A stretch of 64,000 nucleotides of DNA from Phylloscopus collybita (GCA_027886175.1 JAJNNQ010000027.1:2618001-2682000), one strand, 5' to 3'; shown: positions 1 through 13,379, counted from the stretch's first letter. The notes: generated from the letters alone by a model not told the origin. Numbers and translations: made by a program.

Positions 1-2128
1 CCCTCTGACCCAAACCATGCTATGGCTGTCTAACTCGCAGTGCTGTATTTTCAGACATATAAAGACACCTCAGGGCACCACGAATTGCTTCCTTTTACCC
101 CTTCTTGGCAAAAAATTTATGCTTAAAAATATGTGGACCATATGACTGGTTTTGCTGAAAACTTATTGGAAGAATCTAATTGAAGAAACAGAATGCCAAA
201 ACTTTAACAAAGGCTTTTTTTTCTTCCCCCATCTGTTTGATCAGGTGTCTTGGTATAGAAGGTGTTTTAACAAAAGGTTGTGCAGATGGTAGGGAAAACA
301 TTCAACTGTTTGACTAAAAATCATTTCCTCTCTCAAAGAGGGAGTGCTTTCACAGATCTCATTAGTTCAACTGTTATAACTTCCAGGAGTTGCCACAGGG
401 TACAAAGTGCCTGGGTTTGGTGGCACAAATTTATAAGCAAGAAAAAAAAAATCAGTGAAAGAAAAAAAAAATAAGCGAATGCTCAGATAGCTTTAATTTT
501 GGCATACACATCCAAAGGAATGACATGCTTCCTCATTTGCTCTATAAATATCACGTATTCCTTTATTTGCCACACCATGCTAACTCCAATATTGCTTTGC
601 CACCTCTGTTGTGAGGGCTGGGTGTTAATTGTGGCTGGTGGAGCAATGCATGGAGCCAGTGCTGATTCACAGGGCTGCTGCCTGCTCAGGGCTCCTCTCA
701 TTACCTTGTTATTTTGCTGCAGAGGGATCAGCTCTGTGCTGGTGCTGTGCAAGCAGAAAGATAGTCTGGAGGAGTCTGCAGTCTCAGACAGCCTGTGTGC
801 CTTACTCCAAACTGTAAGGTCTGTCTGATTCTGCTGAGTGAGTCACAGTTTTGTTTTGCCATATTCAGATGACACCTCCTCCTCTCAGTGAAAACATGCT
901 GGAATAGCCTGGCAGCATAACCAAACAACAAAGGAGTGCTGCTGATGGCTGACAGCTCTGACAGGTGCATTTGAAACTGCAGTCAGTTTTGTCATCGTGC
1001 ACAGAAAGGAGCTTTGACGCTGGAAAAATAAGTCGATTTTTGAAATGTAATTTTGTAACTCTGCCAAACTACGAACTCCAAACATTGCCATCTTCCAAGC
1101 AGGGTTTTTCAGATGCAGATTTGTTGGTTTGTTGGGTTGTTTTTTTTTTTTGTGTGAGGGCACTTAAATATTTCATTCTTTAGCAGAGGGTTTGACGTGG
1201 CTGCTGGGGGAAGATTTGCCCGTTCTGCTTCGAGGAGAGCAGGATGACTCTGGGGTTCTTCAGCGCTCCGAGCGCGCTTCTGTTCCAGCTCTGTAAATTT
1301 TCATCACAAATTGCCTTGACTGGTTCAATGATTTTTGTCATTGTACAGGTCACTAACGTTCAGTCATAATCTGAAGCAGAATTCTTGTGTTAGCCTTTTG
1401 CAGACTTTAGGCTCATCGTGTTTGTGCAGGAACCCAAGGCCATGCTAAAAGCAAATGCCTTGGATGACAATTGTTTTATTTTTTTTTTTCCCTTTTACTA
1501 TAATCTCTCCGTATAAAGGTGATTACATGAGAGAAATTTAGAAATTCTAAATGATTAGAGATTTTGTTTTACCTGTAACCTATATTCAGCTGTCTGGAAA
1601 GATCTGTTTTTTGAGGAAAACTTACAGGAACTATAAAAGATCACAAATGAAGTCACTTGACTTGGGAAACAGCTGAGCCAACAAGAGAGCATCTTTACAC
1701 AAATGTGGAAAAACAAGTGGAATAAAATAGACTGTGTGTTTCTGGTGTAATTCTGAGGTATTGGTGAATGTAGGACAAGCATTGACTATAGAAGTCTTGA
1801 CTTCTTCCTGTGCTGAGAAAACATTAAAACATTTTTGGTACAAAAAGTATGATGTGAGTCTGATAATGATTTGATAGATTAATAATTTCTGTTCTTCTCA
1901 CAGACATACAAGCTTTAGGCTCCACAAACTGGGGTCTTCAAAAGATCCTCAAATTTCTAAAGTTGGTAGCTTTCCATTAAAAGAGTAAATTAACAGCATT
2001 AGCACCAATATGAGGCTTTGGTTGTCATTTGAGGGTGATCATTTTTCAAGCATGCTCCCCTCTTCCTTGGAAGATACAGCCCTCTCTTTCTGGGTGTGAA
2101 ATTGTAGAATTTTACATGTTTAAAACAA

Positions 2129-2133
<5 letters not shown>

Positions 2134-2162
<29 letters not shown>
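2134..2162. repeat. Poly-T homopolymer, 29 bases
   Basis: An uninterrupted run of 29 T. No recognisable retroelement body abuts it on either side. It may be the antisense A-tail of a decayed retrocopy or simple slippage expansion. Length in an assembly is often unreliable for such runs. Confidence 0.95.
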
Positions 2163-2167
<5 letters not shown>

Positions 2168-3290
2168 ATGTGTGAATATCTTCTGAGCATGCAAACTAGT
2201 CAGCTAAATTAAGGTAGGGACCATAACATTTTTGTTTGGAAAATTACATCTAGTTCTTTATAACATTGGCTCCATGTTTAAAGAAGTCTCAGTGTATATT
2301 TTTACATGCACAATTCACAGCTGCAGACAGGCCTAACTAGCATTTGGACTTGACTTTCTTCTTGAAAAAAATCTGACTCTCAAATACATTCTTTTCTTGT
2401 GAGGCTTAGGAATATTGATTTAATTTTTTTTTTTTTTTCCCTAATGACTTACGTGTCAGACCACCCTTCATTTCTAGTACTGAAATGAAGTGACAGTCTG
2501 TGGATGGCTGTGGAACAAGTGATGTCTTGGTCATGGACCAACACAGATTTCAGGCACAGCACTTCTGCCTCCCTTGCCAGCCTCTGAGGCTAAAAGTCTG
2601 CCTCTGTCCCAGTATCTCATCTGCTTTCTCACTTGGACTCGGAAAAAAGGTCAGGCTTTGACTTTACAGGTCACTGCAGTGAGTGGCAACACTCTACACT
2701 GAGGAGGGGAAGGAAAAAAACCCTTTAAATTTGTGTGTTGGGGTCAGACCCAGGCAGGACATGAGCTTTGTGCTCTGTCCTTCCAGCACAGGGTAGGATT
2801 CCCTCCCTGATGTCCACACTGTGAGGTGCTGGGGGCCTTTTGCTCCCAAATTCTTCAGCACAGCCAATTCCCAGTGACTTGTCTGAGCATCCATGGCCTG
2901 ACAGCCTCCCCCATGGAGCAGTGCCTGTGTGACAAGGGGCTGCAAGAGGCATTTGGGAACAGAGAACTTTCCTGTCTAATGAAGTGTGTGATATTTTAAG
3001 GCCTAAACATCCCTTTCACAGGTTGCTTTATGGAAGTTCTCTGTCTCTGTTTTATCTTTATTTCCATTTGCTTAAAATTCTCCTACCTGGAGCTCTGAAC
3101 ACACATGTACCTGTATATATATTAAATATAAATACATCTATACATAGACACACTATGTCAACATACAAAACCCTCATTTCTGTATTTTAAACTCTGCCAA
3201 AAAAAGCAGTTTAGAAGTGAACACAGACGAATTCTTCACCTGAGCCCAGAAGCAACTGCAGACTCTGTGATTACGCCTCCCGTTCTGCTC

Positions 3291-3366
3291 AGTAAAATGA
3301 GGCACAGCTTGGCCAAGGACGTGCTGAAGGCCCTGAACAAGTCTGGCAGTGCTGAGAATCCCGTGG
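3291..3366 (-). mobile_element. Possible MIR SINE fragment, antisense
   Basis: In order, the stretch holds a segment like the reverse complement of the MIR core: a TGAGGCACAG block, then CTTGGCCAAGGAC, then TCTGGCAGTGCTGAGAATCC. These parallel the antisense MIR order of 'gaggcacag', 'cttgcccaagg' and 'ggcagagccgggatt'. An insertion of roughly a dozen bases separates the second and third blocks. MIRs are ancient tRNA-derived SINEs found in all amniotes. The comparison is from memory of the consensus, not an alignment. Confidence 0.4.
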
Positions 3367-5394
3367 AGGTGTTTTGCTTCTCAGTACATTCATGTGACAA
3401 ACTGTTGGCTGTGGTGCTTTAAGCTGAGGAAGGGCTTTACAAACAAACAGGGAACGCTGAGGGAACAAACTTAACATTTCATAGAGTGCTATGCAAAAGG
3501 GTATTAAAAAATCGTTCTGAGAAAAACGAGATGGCATTTCTCTGGAGAGACATTCAGAAACCTTCTAGTGTTTCCTTTAAACTTGGGTTTATCAGCTGAT
3601 TAACATGGAATTAAAGAGAGAAAAAAATGTCAGATAAGTGGGGAGAAAAAGATCAAATGTTGCCTGAGACCTTAGGAATGGCTCAAATGATGTAGAGCGT
3701 TGCCTTATCCTTCTAGTTTGAATATTATGCCTCCTGACAATAAAAGGAGAGGGAAGCAGGTGTGAAAATCACCATGTGATGATTGTCCCATCCTGTAGGG
3801 CAACTAATGGAGACTCAGCTGTTTGCTGCTATCCAGCCCTGGGATTAGAGAATAAACAGGTCTGGGATTTAGCATAGGCAGTGAAGGGCTGGTTCCCATG
3901 CCCTGGGATGGGTGTGCATTGCCTTGCTCTGGGCTGTTGCTGGGAGCTGGGAATGGGGTCAATGGTCCCTGTCCTGTCCTCTTGGGTACAGCACTGGGAA
4001 CCACAGCAGGGGATGGAAGGGACACTCAAAAAATCCAAGCTGCTGCCTGAAATACTACAGAAAAAAAAAACCAAACAAAAACCACTGACCATTAGTTGTC
4101 TGTATTCATTTATCTGCTGGTTGTGCACCTCAGTTCTCAGCACAGTTTTGCACTGGGTTGCTGTTCCAAGGAGATCTTTGCCATGTCACTGTAAAAAGTG
4201 ATTTAACTGGTTTGTCCCCCAAGGAAGCTGCACCTTTCCCTAAATGCTGGCTGTAGGTATGTTAGAAGGTGCTTTCACATAAAGGCAAAATAGGATTTTG
4301 CTGCCTGTTAGGGGTAAAAAATACCTCTAATATCTTTTTTAGTTAATCTAGAGCAGAATGTGTCTAGTGGGAAAATGAATTACTAGAGGCTTTCCCCTAC
4401 AATATAAGAGGAACTAGAGGAAGGGATATTCACTTCTATATCAAGGAAAGTGGGGAAGTGAGGGATACCAGGAGTTAGGTTTGTTGTGTTAGTGCTGAGC
4501 CAATTTCAATCCCACCATGGTCAGATACCAGAAACCTGAATTGTCTTCACTTCCTGGGAGTTAATTTATATTTTGGTGGAGTTCAAGGAGGACTTGTAGG
4601 ACAAGCAAAGCAGCTCTCTATGAAGCTTATGAAAACTTGTGATGTATTTTGTAACATCTACGCACTGGATCAGAATCTTAGAAATCCCATTAATTAAAGA
4701 TTTTTGCAATGAACGCAGCCAGCAGTGACCCACTGATGACTAGCACAGGGGCAAGATGTTCCAGGAATTTCTTAGCCACAGATGAAATTTGGAAAAGGAT
4801 GCAAAACCAGGCTTTCTTCCCAGTAAAGTGTTTAAATCCTGAAATTTTAAGGAAATCAAACATTTGCATGAATATAGGTTTGGCAGATAATTTATCCTAC
4901 AAAGTAAGGAAAGGAGTGGTGAATGCTGAAGTGTTTTCTTTTTAAAATTAAAGTTATTGATTTTCATTCAAGAATGACAGTTTTCTTTGTTAAACAATTG
5001 CCATAATTCAAAGAAATATTCCCCTTTGAGTAAAAAAGAATGTTTCTGTTTGAATAATTATAAGGCCTGTGTGTGTACAAATTTTTCTTTCACTAAGCAA
5101 AAATTGCAATAATTAGAGAGCCTTTTCAAGAGGCTGTGATTCACATAAAACAGAAGGTCTAAAAATAAAAGTAGTAATGTTTTGTCTTTTTGCATATGTT
5201 TATTCCTGCTATTTAGAATTAGTAACAGAAGAATAAATACATTTTCTGGGAGAAGCGGAAATCGTTTATGAGAAAACAATGAAGATCTCTTTTTTCTTTC
5301 CTTGTGTCCATTGGGCAAATATGCAGATTTTCTTCTGCCTCTTCCTTGCTTTCTTGCCCCAAATATTTACAGAATGAGTGAACTGTAGGATATT

Positions 5395-5600
5395 TTTGCC
5401 CTCTTATGCAAATTACGTGTGAGTACATAATTACCTGTTACAGTAATTGCTTGGTTCCTACACAGAGGTAGCAACTATATGCAAATAAAGCACTCAAATA
5501 CCTGAATATTTTGGTATTTGTTTCATGTGCATGAAAATATGCGTCACAGTTTCTGTGTAAAGATGATCATCTCATTTCTAGTGAAATGCAAACGAGTTCT
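5395..5600. promoter_or_regulatory. Candidate enhancer-like block with two POU octamers
   Basis: Two perfect octamer sites, ATGCAAAT, occur 73 bases apart at 5406-5413 and 5479-5486. Between them lie ATAATTAC and GTAATTGC, typical homeodomain cores. A GATGATCATC palindrome follows near 5563-5572. Low-complexity drift is absent here, and the block resembles vertebrate conserved non-coding enhancers in texture. That resemblance is an inference: conservation cannot be judged from one sequence. Confidence 0.3.
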
Positions 5601-7374
5601 GAGCAGCATATCTCAAGATCTAAATTCAATTAGACTCGTGTAATGATCTGTCAGGAGGGTATTACATGCATGGTTTTCTAGATATCAAACCCTTTCTATC
5701 TTGTATCAAACACTGGAACAAAATAATTGTGAATTAGGAGTATGAAGTGCAGTCTGCCTCAGGATCGTGAGATTTCCTCCCAAGGATGCTCCCACAGATC
5801 TCACAAAAGAACGGGGTATTTATCATCCTACCAATGATTCCTTCCCCTCAGAAGGATTAGATGAGGACAGGCTTAAAAATCACCTTTGGCAAAAGTCAGT
5901 GCTTGGATTGGGTTCTCTTGATCTGGGTTATCCCAAGCACTCTGAAATGAAAATGTGCCTTTTGCTGTATTTCTTGAGCTCTCCCTAAATCTTCTCACCT
6001 CGTACACCTCAGACAGTTGCAAATTTTCATCTGTTTTATGGTGTTTGGCCCAGATTAAATAAGACAGAGACCTCAGCCTGATTGGTGCCATTGGAAGTGA
6101 TGGATGCTTGGTACTGTTCCCTTTTCCCTGCAAACACTGAAGCCTCCCCAGGATGGCTCCAGTTTGGAGGGATTCCACATGGCTGATTCAGTCCAGATTG
6201 TTTATCTTTTGAGCACCACTGACCACAAATTACCTGGTCTTCCGTGGCCCTTAATTAATAGACTCTATTAGTGAGCAGTCAATTACAGGATGATTATTTT
6301 TCCCTTCCACCTTGTGTCCTTGGTTCTTGCATTCATGCTTCCCTTTTGTCCACAAGGCAGAGCAGGGGATGCAGCCAGCCCAGATCCCACATGGGACTGA
6401 CCCCATTGTTGCTCTACCCTCACCTGTCCTCATTTTTCTGATGCTTTTGATGCCATCACTCTTCTCCTACTTCCTAAAATCTTTGTGGTTTTGCTTTCCA
6501 TGCCTTCACTCTCACAATTTTTTCTTTGCTCACCCTGTATGTGCTTCCTTGTAGATGTGTCTCTAGTTATCTCTGAAAGTCACCTGCTCTGTGATGAGAA
6601 AAAGAATTATGGCACTGGTTTTATTCTTTCAATTTTTTGTTCTTTGAAGGGGTTGGTATTGAACATGGAAATGAAAAGACAGCAAGAAGTCTTTTGCAAG
6701 GACAGTATTTTTATCTCATGAAAAGATGGGAAAAATCCTTTCATTTAGATGAAAAGATAAACAGAGTTGTAGATGTGGTAAATTCTGTGCTTTCAGCCAC
6801 TCATTTCAGTAGCTGGATAGCTGAACTGTGGCAAGCTGGCCCAACACATCCTGGGAATTTATGGGAATGATGTACAACAACGGGGGCAATGCAGGTGAGG
6901 GAGGAGTTTCTTGCAGGCTCCCAGTGCAAACTGGTCCAACTGGAGGCAGGGATGCTTTTTAAACACCCTGTTTCTGGGAGGAGCAGTCCCCTAAAGCACC
7001 TGTGCTCAGCAGAGCCTTTGAAGAACGCTTTGCAATCTGTGAGCACAATCTCACTCCTGCTCCAGCTGCAGATTAAACTGAGGCCTGAGATTTGGGGTGT
7101 GGTGGCAGCCTTTAAAAGAAATGATTTATAAACACAAACTGTAGCTAAATTTTTCAGGGAACTGGATCTGCAGACATCAATGGCACGATTAGAAACACCG
7201 TGGGGAGTACATGCATAAAGCTTCTTTTAATTCTGGGCTTTTCAAGCGTTTAATAGCTTGACAGCAACATTTTAATAACAGCCCACTAGGCCCAGTTTTG
7301 GCATTCACCACACACGGAAACAGCTCCTGGAACTTGTCCATGGAACAGTGAATTCCGTTTCTGCAGGCTAGAGC
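5601..7374. other. Non-coding stretch
   Basis: Nothing here can be assigned. The open frames in this interval, including a 101-codon minus-strand one at 5873-6178, are rich in Ser and Leu without domain motifs. No repeat family was recognised. The sequence is mixed-composition unique DNA. Confidence 0.65.
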
Positions 7375-7680
7375 TCATGTGGAGATAGAGCCGAGATAGA
7401 GCACTTGGAATTCAGGACACCTTTCCATCGCTGGGTGCTTGGGAACGTTACACGTTCCTCTTCCAAAGCCACCCCTCAGCGGGGGGTTGTGCTCCATGAA
7501 TTTTTCAGCACACATTTTTCCTCCTGAGCTGACTTCCCCCCCAGCAGCGCTGAGGGAAGTTGGCGTGAGGCAATGAAGTTTTTTTTTTGGTTGTGGAATT
7601 TTTGCGGCGCGCTCCGAGGCCGCCGCCAGCGGCAAGGGCAGAATGGGGGCCACGTCTGGAGACCCTTGGGAAGCACTCCC
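7375..7680. promoter_or_regulatory. Small CpG-dense patch
   Basis: The core at about 7603-7640 holds seven CpG dinucleotides in about 40 bases (GCGGCGCGCTCC, then GGCCGCCGCCAGCGGC). CpGs are scattered through the flanks (GCCGAG, AACGTT, ACACGTTCC, AGCGGGG, AGCGCTG). The rest of this region is CpG-poor. A 92-codon open frame reads leftwards through it (7375-7653, minus) with an Ala/Leu-rich start, but it matches nothing I know. It could be an unmethylated regulatory patch or the GC-rich remnant of a retrocopy. It is too short for a classical CpG island. Confidence 0.3.
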
Positions 7681-10229
7681 GAATACCAGGGCTCCTGTCA
7701 GTAGTTACTTGAAAAAAATGAAAAGGTTCGGCCCTTCTGAACTTTCCTTAAGAAGGAAAAGTGCTCTAAGAAGAAGAAAATAATAAAAAAAAGGCAATAT
7801 AAACTCAGCGGAGTTTCAAAGGACTCAAAAAATCATATTTCCTGATGGCACCATATCTTTGATTCTCTTTTGTTGCAGCTTGTACGGTGCTCATAGCTCT
7901 GAAGGGAAAATGTAAATGTGCTTATAGTTATTCAAACTGATGCTGATTGCTACAGGAACAGGATGTATCAATAAATACTTTATCCGAGGAAAGGGAAAAT
8001 TACAAATATTTAGGCTATTAAAATGGAACTGCTACTTAGGGTTTTGTATGCAAGAAGACTTCCATCTTCCATCAGGGTCTAGATGTAAGCTTAGACCAAA
8101 ACCATTATCTGTACAGTGCTTTTCTACTTCTACTTCAGTTGTTGCTCTTTGGTTTCTCTTTGTGGGATGCTGCCTATCTAGAAAGAGAAAAGAGGAACCT
8201 GAGTTTAAAACATGTATTTCTATTGGGAATTTCCAGGGCTTTTTTTTGCTTTTATGAATTCAAAATCTTGATCAAATTTGATATTTTTATATCCTTTCCC
8301 AAAAGAAAACAAGACTGTTTTCTAACAAACACTACAGTGGAAATGAGATTCACAAGGTGTTTCTCAGGGTTGTGTGTTTTCACATTTTAAGGTGTAAGAG
8401 AAACGAACTGCTTCAATTCATCACATTTGCATCTCACCATGGCAGAAATTGCTCACCACTCCCCCAAATTCATCCACTGACCTTGTTAAATATATGTGTG
8501 GGCTTTTGCAGGCGAGCAGCCTAAATATAGAAGCAAATAGCAAACGTTGTTTGACCAAATGGTCTCACATTGGCTGGGCAATTCTGCACATGCTGGCTGC
8601 ACCAAATGCTGGGAAATGAATTCATTTACCTGGCACTGAGCTGCTAATGTGGAGCAGGGCAAACAAGCAGAGATAGCCAAACACACAGGGCATCAAGCAC
8701 TTCAGGTTTGCTCTGACCTATGCCAGGGGAGTGACTGTACACTTTAAATTTTGCTCTGTGGAGGATTCTCCTTCTCTTGGCTGGTTTCCTCCTGTGTCTG
8801 AGCCCTGGTCAGAGCTCGTCTGTTTGCCAGGGCTGCTCTGGCTCAGGGCTGGCACAGCTGCCTGGCAGTGAATTCCCAGTGTGGCATCTCCTCACCAGGC
8901 TCAGGCATCTCTTCATCAAAAAACACCACAAAGAGCAGTTGGAGGTGGAGACCTGCACCATCCCTTTAACCCCGTGCTGCCTCTTTAAGCAAGTAAAGCA
9001 AATTGTTTGAGGAACATAAGAAAATTGTGGGTGAGGTGAATAAGTGTGAGAAAACAGCAGCGCAGGAGGGGAGGCTCCTTTAGTTGGACCTATGAGGTTT
9101 TTGAGCTTAATTTTTAGGGAGATTTTCTCCCACCCTGGGTTCTGCTATTAATGAAGAGTAGAGGACAGAGGCCCTCTGTATTCTTGTGCAAGTAATCAAA
9201 TATAATATCTTCAATATTGAAAAATTTCAGTGCTGCAGTCGTTTGTGCACGTGCTTGTTTTTAGGCATGTGAATGATCCCGTTGCCATCAAATATGTCTC
9301 CTTTGCAGGTGCCTGATTTGGTTTAGTTTTCCATTAGAAACTGGAAAAATGCAGGTGTCAGAAGATAGCTTTTTCTGACAATATTCTGGCCAGAATAAAC
9401 CATCCAAAACAAAATGCATTGAAGTGCACTCTGACTCCAAAACCCGTGTGAAAAGTGGGAGCACTGTACATGCTGACTCCTAATATCAGCAATGATTTCA
9501 GGATCATTTATTAATTATTTCAATTTCTCCATGTGCAGGACATCCACCAACGTTGGTGGCAGGTCCAGATTGGGGTCACTCCCCTCCTGTGCCAGACTGG
9601 GCCCCTGGGGTACAGCTCATTACTTTGCCATCTTCTGCTGAGAAGAAACTACAGAAAAGCATTCAAAACGTGCAAAATATAATGACTACACTTTTTGTAG
9701 ATTTTTGTTATTTTATTTTATTTCTAGATGATTAAAGGAGCATTGACATCCTCACAAAGAACCCTTGCCTTGCATTGGCAACAACATATTTTTAAATGCA
9801 GATAATTTTAAAGATATTTTTTCAACCCTTCCATCTGGATTTCTCCCAGGATTACGTTGCTACACTGATGATTGCAGTGGTTAGATTGGTGATTTAGGTG
9901 ACTGGTTTTGAGGTACATAAAAGCAGGTTTTAGATGTTTATTACATTTCACTGCTCCTTTTAAGGTAGTAAAGCCCCATTTCAATGTAAAGATGTTTACT
10001 GCAGAAAAATCAGGACCAAAATAAACAGTTCAGATTTGAACAAAACTGATCACTCAACAGCATTTATATGATCCATAGACTTTAATCCCTCTTACTAGGG
10101 AATCTCCTCTGGGTTCAGTGGCATTGTTTGTTTTAGTTCCCTAAAAAATGCACATGATGGGAAGAGGTATGTTGATAATAATGTGCTGTGAATAGCATGA
10201 AGGCATTCTGTGCACAGCCTATCATATCA
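7681..10229. other. Non-coding stretch with a 16-base palindrome
   Basis: No gene is visible. A perfect palindrome, CCACCAACGTTGGTGG, lies at 9544-9559. About one perfect 16-base palindrome is expected by chance in 64 kb, so it is recorded without a claimed role. T/A-rich unique sequence makes up the rest. Confidence 0.65.
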
Positions 10230-10480
10230 TCCATCATTAAGTTTTTTCTTCTCCCTCTCTCTTGCTAATGGCAGCAAATCAAATATTTAAATGCATTTGT
10301 TAGGCCGACGTGCAACGGTAAGACTGTGAGGAGCAGGAAAGAAACAGATTGTGTAGCTCAAAATTAGGCTGTAAAGTGCATTTTAAACTGGAGATTTGGT
10401 AATGGACGCAGAGCAAATGAACTCAGAGAATTAACATTAGAATTTGCACTTTAAATGCTTCCTAATTGGCACCTCTTGGG
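10230..10480. promoter_or_regulatory. Candidate conserved non-coding element
   Basis: A block of balanced, non-repetitive sequence with many developmental-factor core motifs: ATTTAAATGCATTTG near 10284, ATTTGGTAATGG near 10395, CTTTAAATGC and CCTAATTGGC near 10451-10471. It lacks simple repeats and long homopolymers, unlike its surroundings. This texture is common in vertebrate enhancers, but only a cross-species alignment can show constraint. Confidence 0.25.
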
Positions 10481-13379
10481 ATCCGTTTTGAACTCACCCA
10501 ACACGATTTTTTTCTTTTTACTGAAAACAGTCAGTTTGGGCTGACAGCACCTGGGTCATAGTGAATGAGAGATGATGATGTATTTGGCAGCTTTTCTAGT
10601 TGAGCACTGACAAGTCTTGTTCTCTAAAGAAAAAAATCAAAACATATCAATCCACATGCTCACTGTACTGAGGAACTTCGTTGTCATATCTTTCAAATTG
10701 TTTTAATGTTTCAGCACTGCAGAAGTGAAGGCATAACAGAAGGAGACAACTATATGCAGTTTCACTTTGTTGAAAACAACTACATAAGGAAAGCAGAACA
10801 TAACTAGCAGAGTCCTGATAAGGTCATGTCAAACAAATTAATAGGAGATGGAAAAGAAAAGCTTAAAAATCATTCTTTTAAGATGATAGTCCTGCTGGAT
10901 GGAAGTTGGGCCAGCCCATCCAGTCCTTTTCTTGACTTCCTGCCTTTTGCATGCCCAGGATTCTGGGCTGTCTGGACGTGAGGGTATCGACTAATCCTTT
11001 TCTGGAGTGTCTGTGTGTGTGCTGACCCCTTCTGCCACCCAGAACTCATTAGAGCTGCTCACTGACTGCCATCCAAGAGCCACCTCCTGCCCTCTCTCCC
11101 AGATGACAGAAAGACAAGACAAAGTGACATCAGCCTGGCTTTAGGTGATTTCTGAGTGCAGAACTCCTGGCTTTCCAGAGAGTGCACCACTTCCAGTGGA
11201 AACCTGCAGCTGGAAACCCTCCTCCCTGTAGGGTGGATTTGTGAGACATCAAACAGCTGGGGCTGATTTTTGGTGCTGGTTTGTGCATCTGGGTGCTGGA
11301 TCACTGCTCAGGTCCTGACCAGCTCTGCAGCCTCAGATGGGCTCCTGTGGTGCCAGCACAGGGTGATCCAAGCCCACAGGTACAAGAGCAAGGATGTGCA
11401 GGGCATAATCTCCTCATTCCTTTGGGAGAAGGGTTGATTCCAGCCTCAGCAGGAGCATAAATGCTAAGAATATGTAAGGACTTTGGGGGAAAGGTCCTTT
11501 GTCCTCTCCTTGCCTCTTGGTCTGCACCAACACAGTGGAGAGATGATTTCCAGCCTCACCTAAATGCTACAGACCCAGGCAGGCTCATTAAATCTGACTT
11601 CTGAGTGGATCAGCATACAGGACTTCTGTATTTTTCTCACAACAGAACTTCACAATTTTATTTATGAATACTTAAATTCTCAGTCAGAGTGAAGCAAAAT
11701 AGTTTTGAATGCAAATATGTAGCGGGTTTCTTTTACTCTTTCAACACAAAGGGCCAAATCTGCAAAATGTATTAACTAATATGGCTGAGCTTTACTGAAG
11801 GATTTCAGTAACTAAATAATAGGATTAATATATAATACATTTTTTTTTTTTTTACTATTACCACCTTTGTTGTGAGGAAATTGAGAGTTAAGGGGGAAAA
11901 GAGGATAGAACAGTAAAAGGTAAAAGGATGCCCTGACATAAAAAAGTTGTAACAACAATATCTGTGACCTTGAATTTGTTCATTCTGCCTCATTCTATTA
12001 AACTGCCCAAAGACTGCTCATTTTAGGAACCAAATTTTTTTTTTCTGCATTGAAAATAATCGAGTCAATAGGTTTATGTTTAAATACAGCCTTGTTTGCC
12101 TCCCTGTAACCTGTTGCTTAGTTCTACTGACTAAATGTCCCGAGGCACAGTCTTCTCATCCTTTTGTCAGTGGAATCTACTTAATTATTCACCTTAGAGC
12201 AAAGATGTTACAATTATAGCCTTCCCTTTGTGTAAGTAACCAAGCATCTCTTTGACTGTTATGTTAACTGTTTAAGAATTAAAATATCTGCCTATAAATC
12301 TGGCCCCTTTATTCATGTGAATTCATGGGGCTGTGTTACTAAGCTGAGAAGTTTGGGATTTAATCTGATAACCACGATTTCACAGATCACACAGATGAAT
12401 CTAAAATTCTGATTAAAGGAGTGTGGGAAAGCATTTTTGCATTTATTTTAGTTGGTTTGCTTTTGTGTTTTGTTTTTTTTTTTCCAAAGGATTTCTGTGG
12501 GCTTGGGATCTGTCGCTGTATTTTTCTTCTGTAATGATTTACAATTATCTCCCTTCTATCCTCAACAATACGTGTGAAAGGAGCTGCCACTTCCAATAAT
12601 TCCCAGTCCTGTGACCTTCCTGTAAATTTCCCTGTGTCTCCTGACCTCTCCTTTCTAGGAAAGAAGGGACCTGCAGTGTGTTCCCTGTTGTTTGCAGCAA
12701 ATGTTTATTAACATATTTACCATCGTTGATCCCTGTTTGCCCAGGGTGGGAGGGGGCACTGCAGAGACCCTGCTCACACACATCTCTAATCAATTTTATC
12801 ACTTTAATCAGTGATAAAATTATCACTGTGCTTCCACTGCAGTTTTGGCACTCAGTGTTTATGTGTGTGTGAATGCAGGAAAACGAAGTTTTGAATGTTT
12901 CCCCGTAAGAGACTCCTAAGTGTGACAAAACATCTTAAGCTGGAAGCTCTCAAAGTGAGAGTTCTCCAAGTGGCTGCAGGTTTTAAATGCCTCGTTTTCC
13001 CATTTTAATTGGGACCCTACAAACTCCAGTGTGGGACCTGCAGGAAATGAGGACTCAGCACCTTGGGAGGACTGGGCCCTGATCAAACAGCGCTGGGCTC
13101 ATTGAAATCATTCTCTGTGCTCATGACACCATGCCATGCTTTTCAATCCCAAGGTTGTTTTTTGTATTTAGCATAAAGGTCATGTTAGGATTAAAAACAA
13201 TGAGCAGCTCACAGCGTGTCCAGTGACCCCGTGAGAGAAATGGTAACGCATTTCACAGGAAAATCTACGTGTGCTGAGCACAGAGCTGTGGCCAAGAAGT
13301 GGAATTTTCTAATTACGTAGTCATTTTGAGAAGGAATGTGCTTGTTAGAACCAGGCCAGGTGTGCTCTTTGGGATGGGA
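10481..13379. other. Non-coding stretch with T runs and a hairpin
   Basis: No gene is visible. T runs lie at 11840-11853 and 12473-12483, with a T10 near 12035. A 127-codon minus-strand frame (12545-12928) has no domain signature and is treated as chance. Unique AT-rich DNA otherwise, with moderately GC-rich text around 11000-11400. Confidence 0.65.
12793..12820. repeat. Perfect 10-base inverted repeat, 8-base loop
   Basis: ATTTTATCAC at 12793-12802 is followed, after the loop TTTAATCA, by its exact reverse complement GTGATAAAAT at 12811-12820. A further ATTATCAC follows. The stem is AT-rich, so stability as RNA would be modest. Roughly one such hairpin is expected by chance in a window this size. 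Confidence 0.8.

Larger units (their letters stand above)
1..5394. other. Non-coding AT-rich stretch
   Basis: No credible gene is visible. Open frames are under about 110 codons and carry no recognisable domain. Several T runs occur: 1140-1151, 1479-1489, 2134-2162 and 2424-2438. Two A10 runs lie at about 441-471. A CpG-bearing inverted repeat, GCGCTC/GAGCGC with one spacer base, lies near 1263-1275. A TATA-rich simple patch lies around 3113-3150. One exon-shaped interval (723-813, plus) has a fair acceptor and a weak donor; I regard it as chance. A possible MIR fragment is listed separately. Confidence 0.7.

Noticed and set aside
723..813. Exon-like interval on the plus strand
   Set aside because: The acceptor is only fair, the donor (ACT then GTAAGG) is weak at the exon side, and the translation is unrecognised. 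One or two such shapes per few kilobases are expected.
9544..9559. Perfect 16-base palindrome, and another at 46893-46908
   Set aside because: About one perfect 16-base palindrome is expected per 64 kb by chance, so two carry no weight without conservation.
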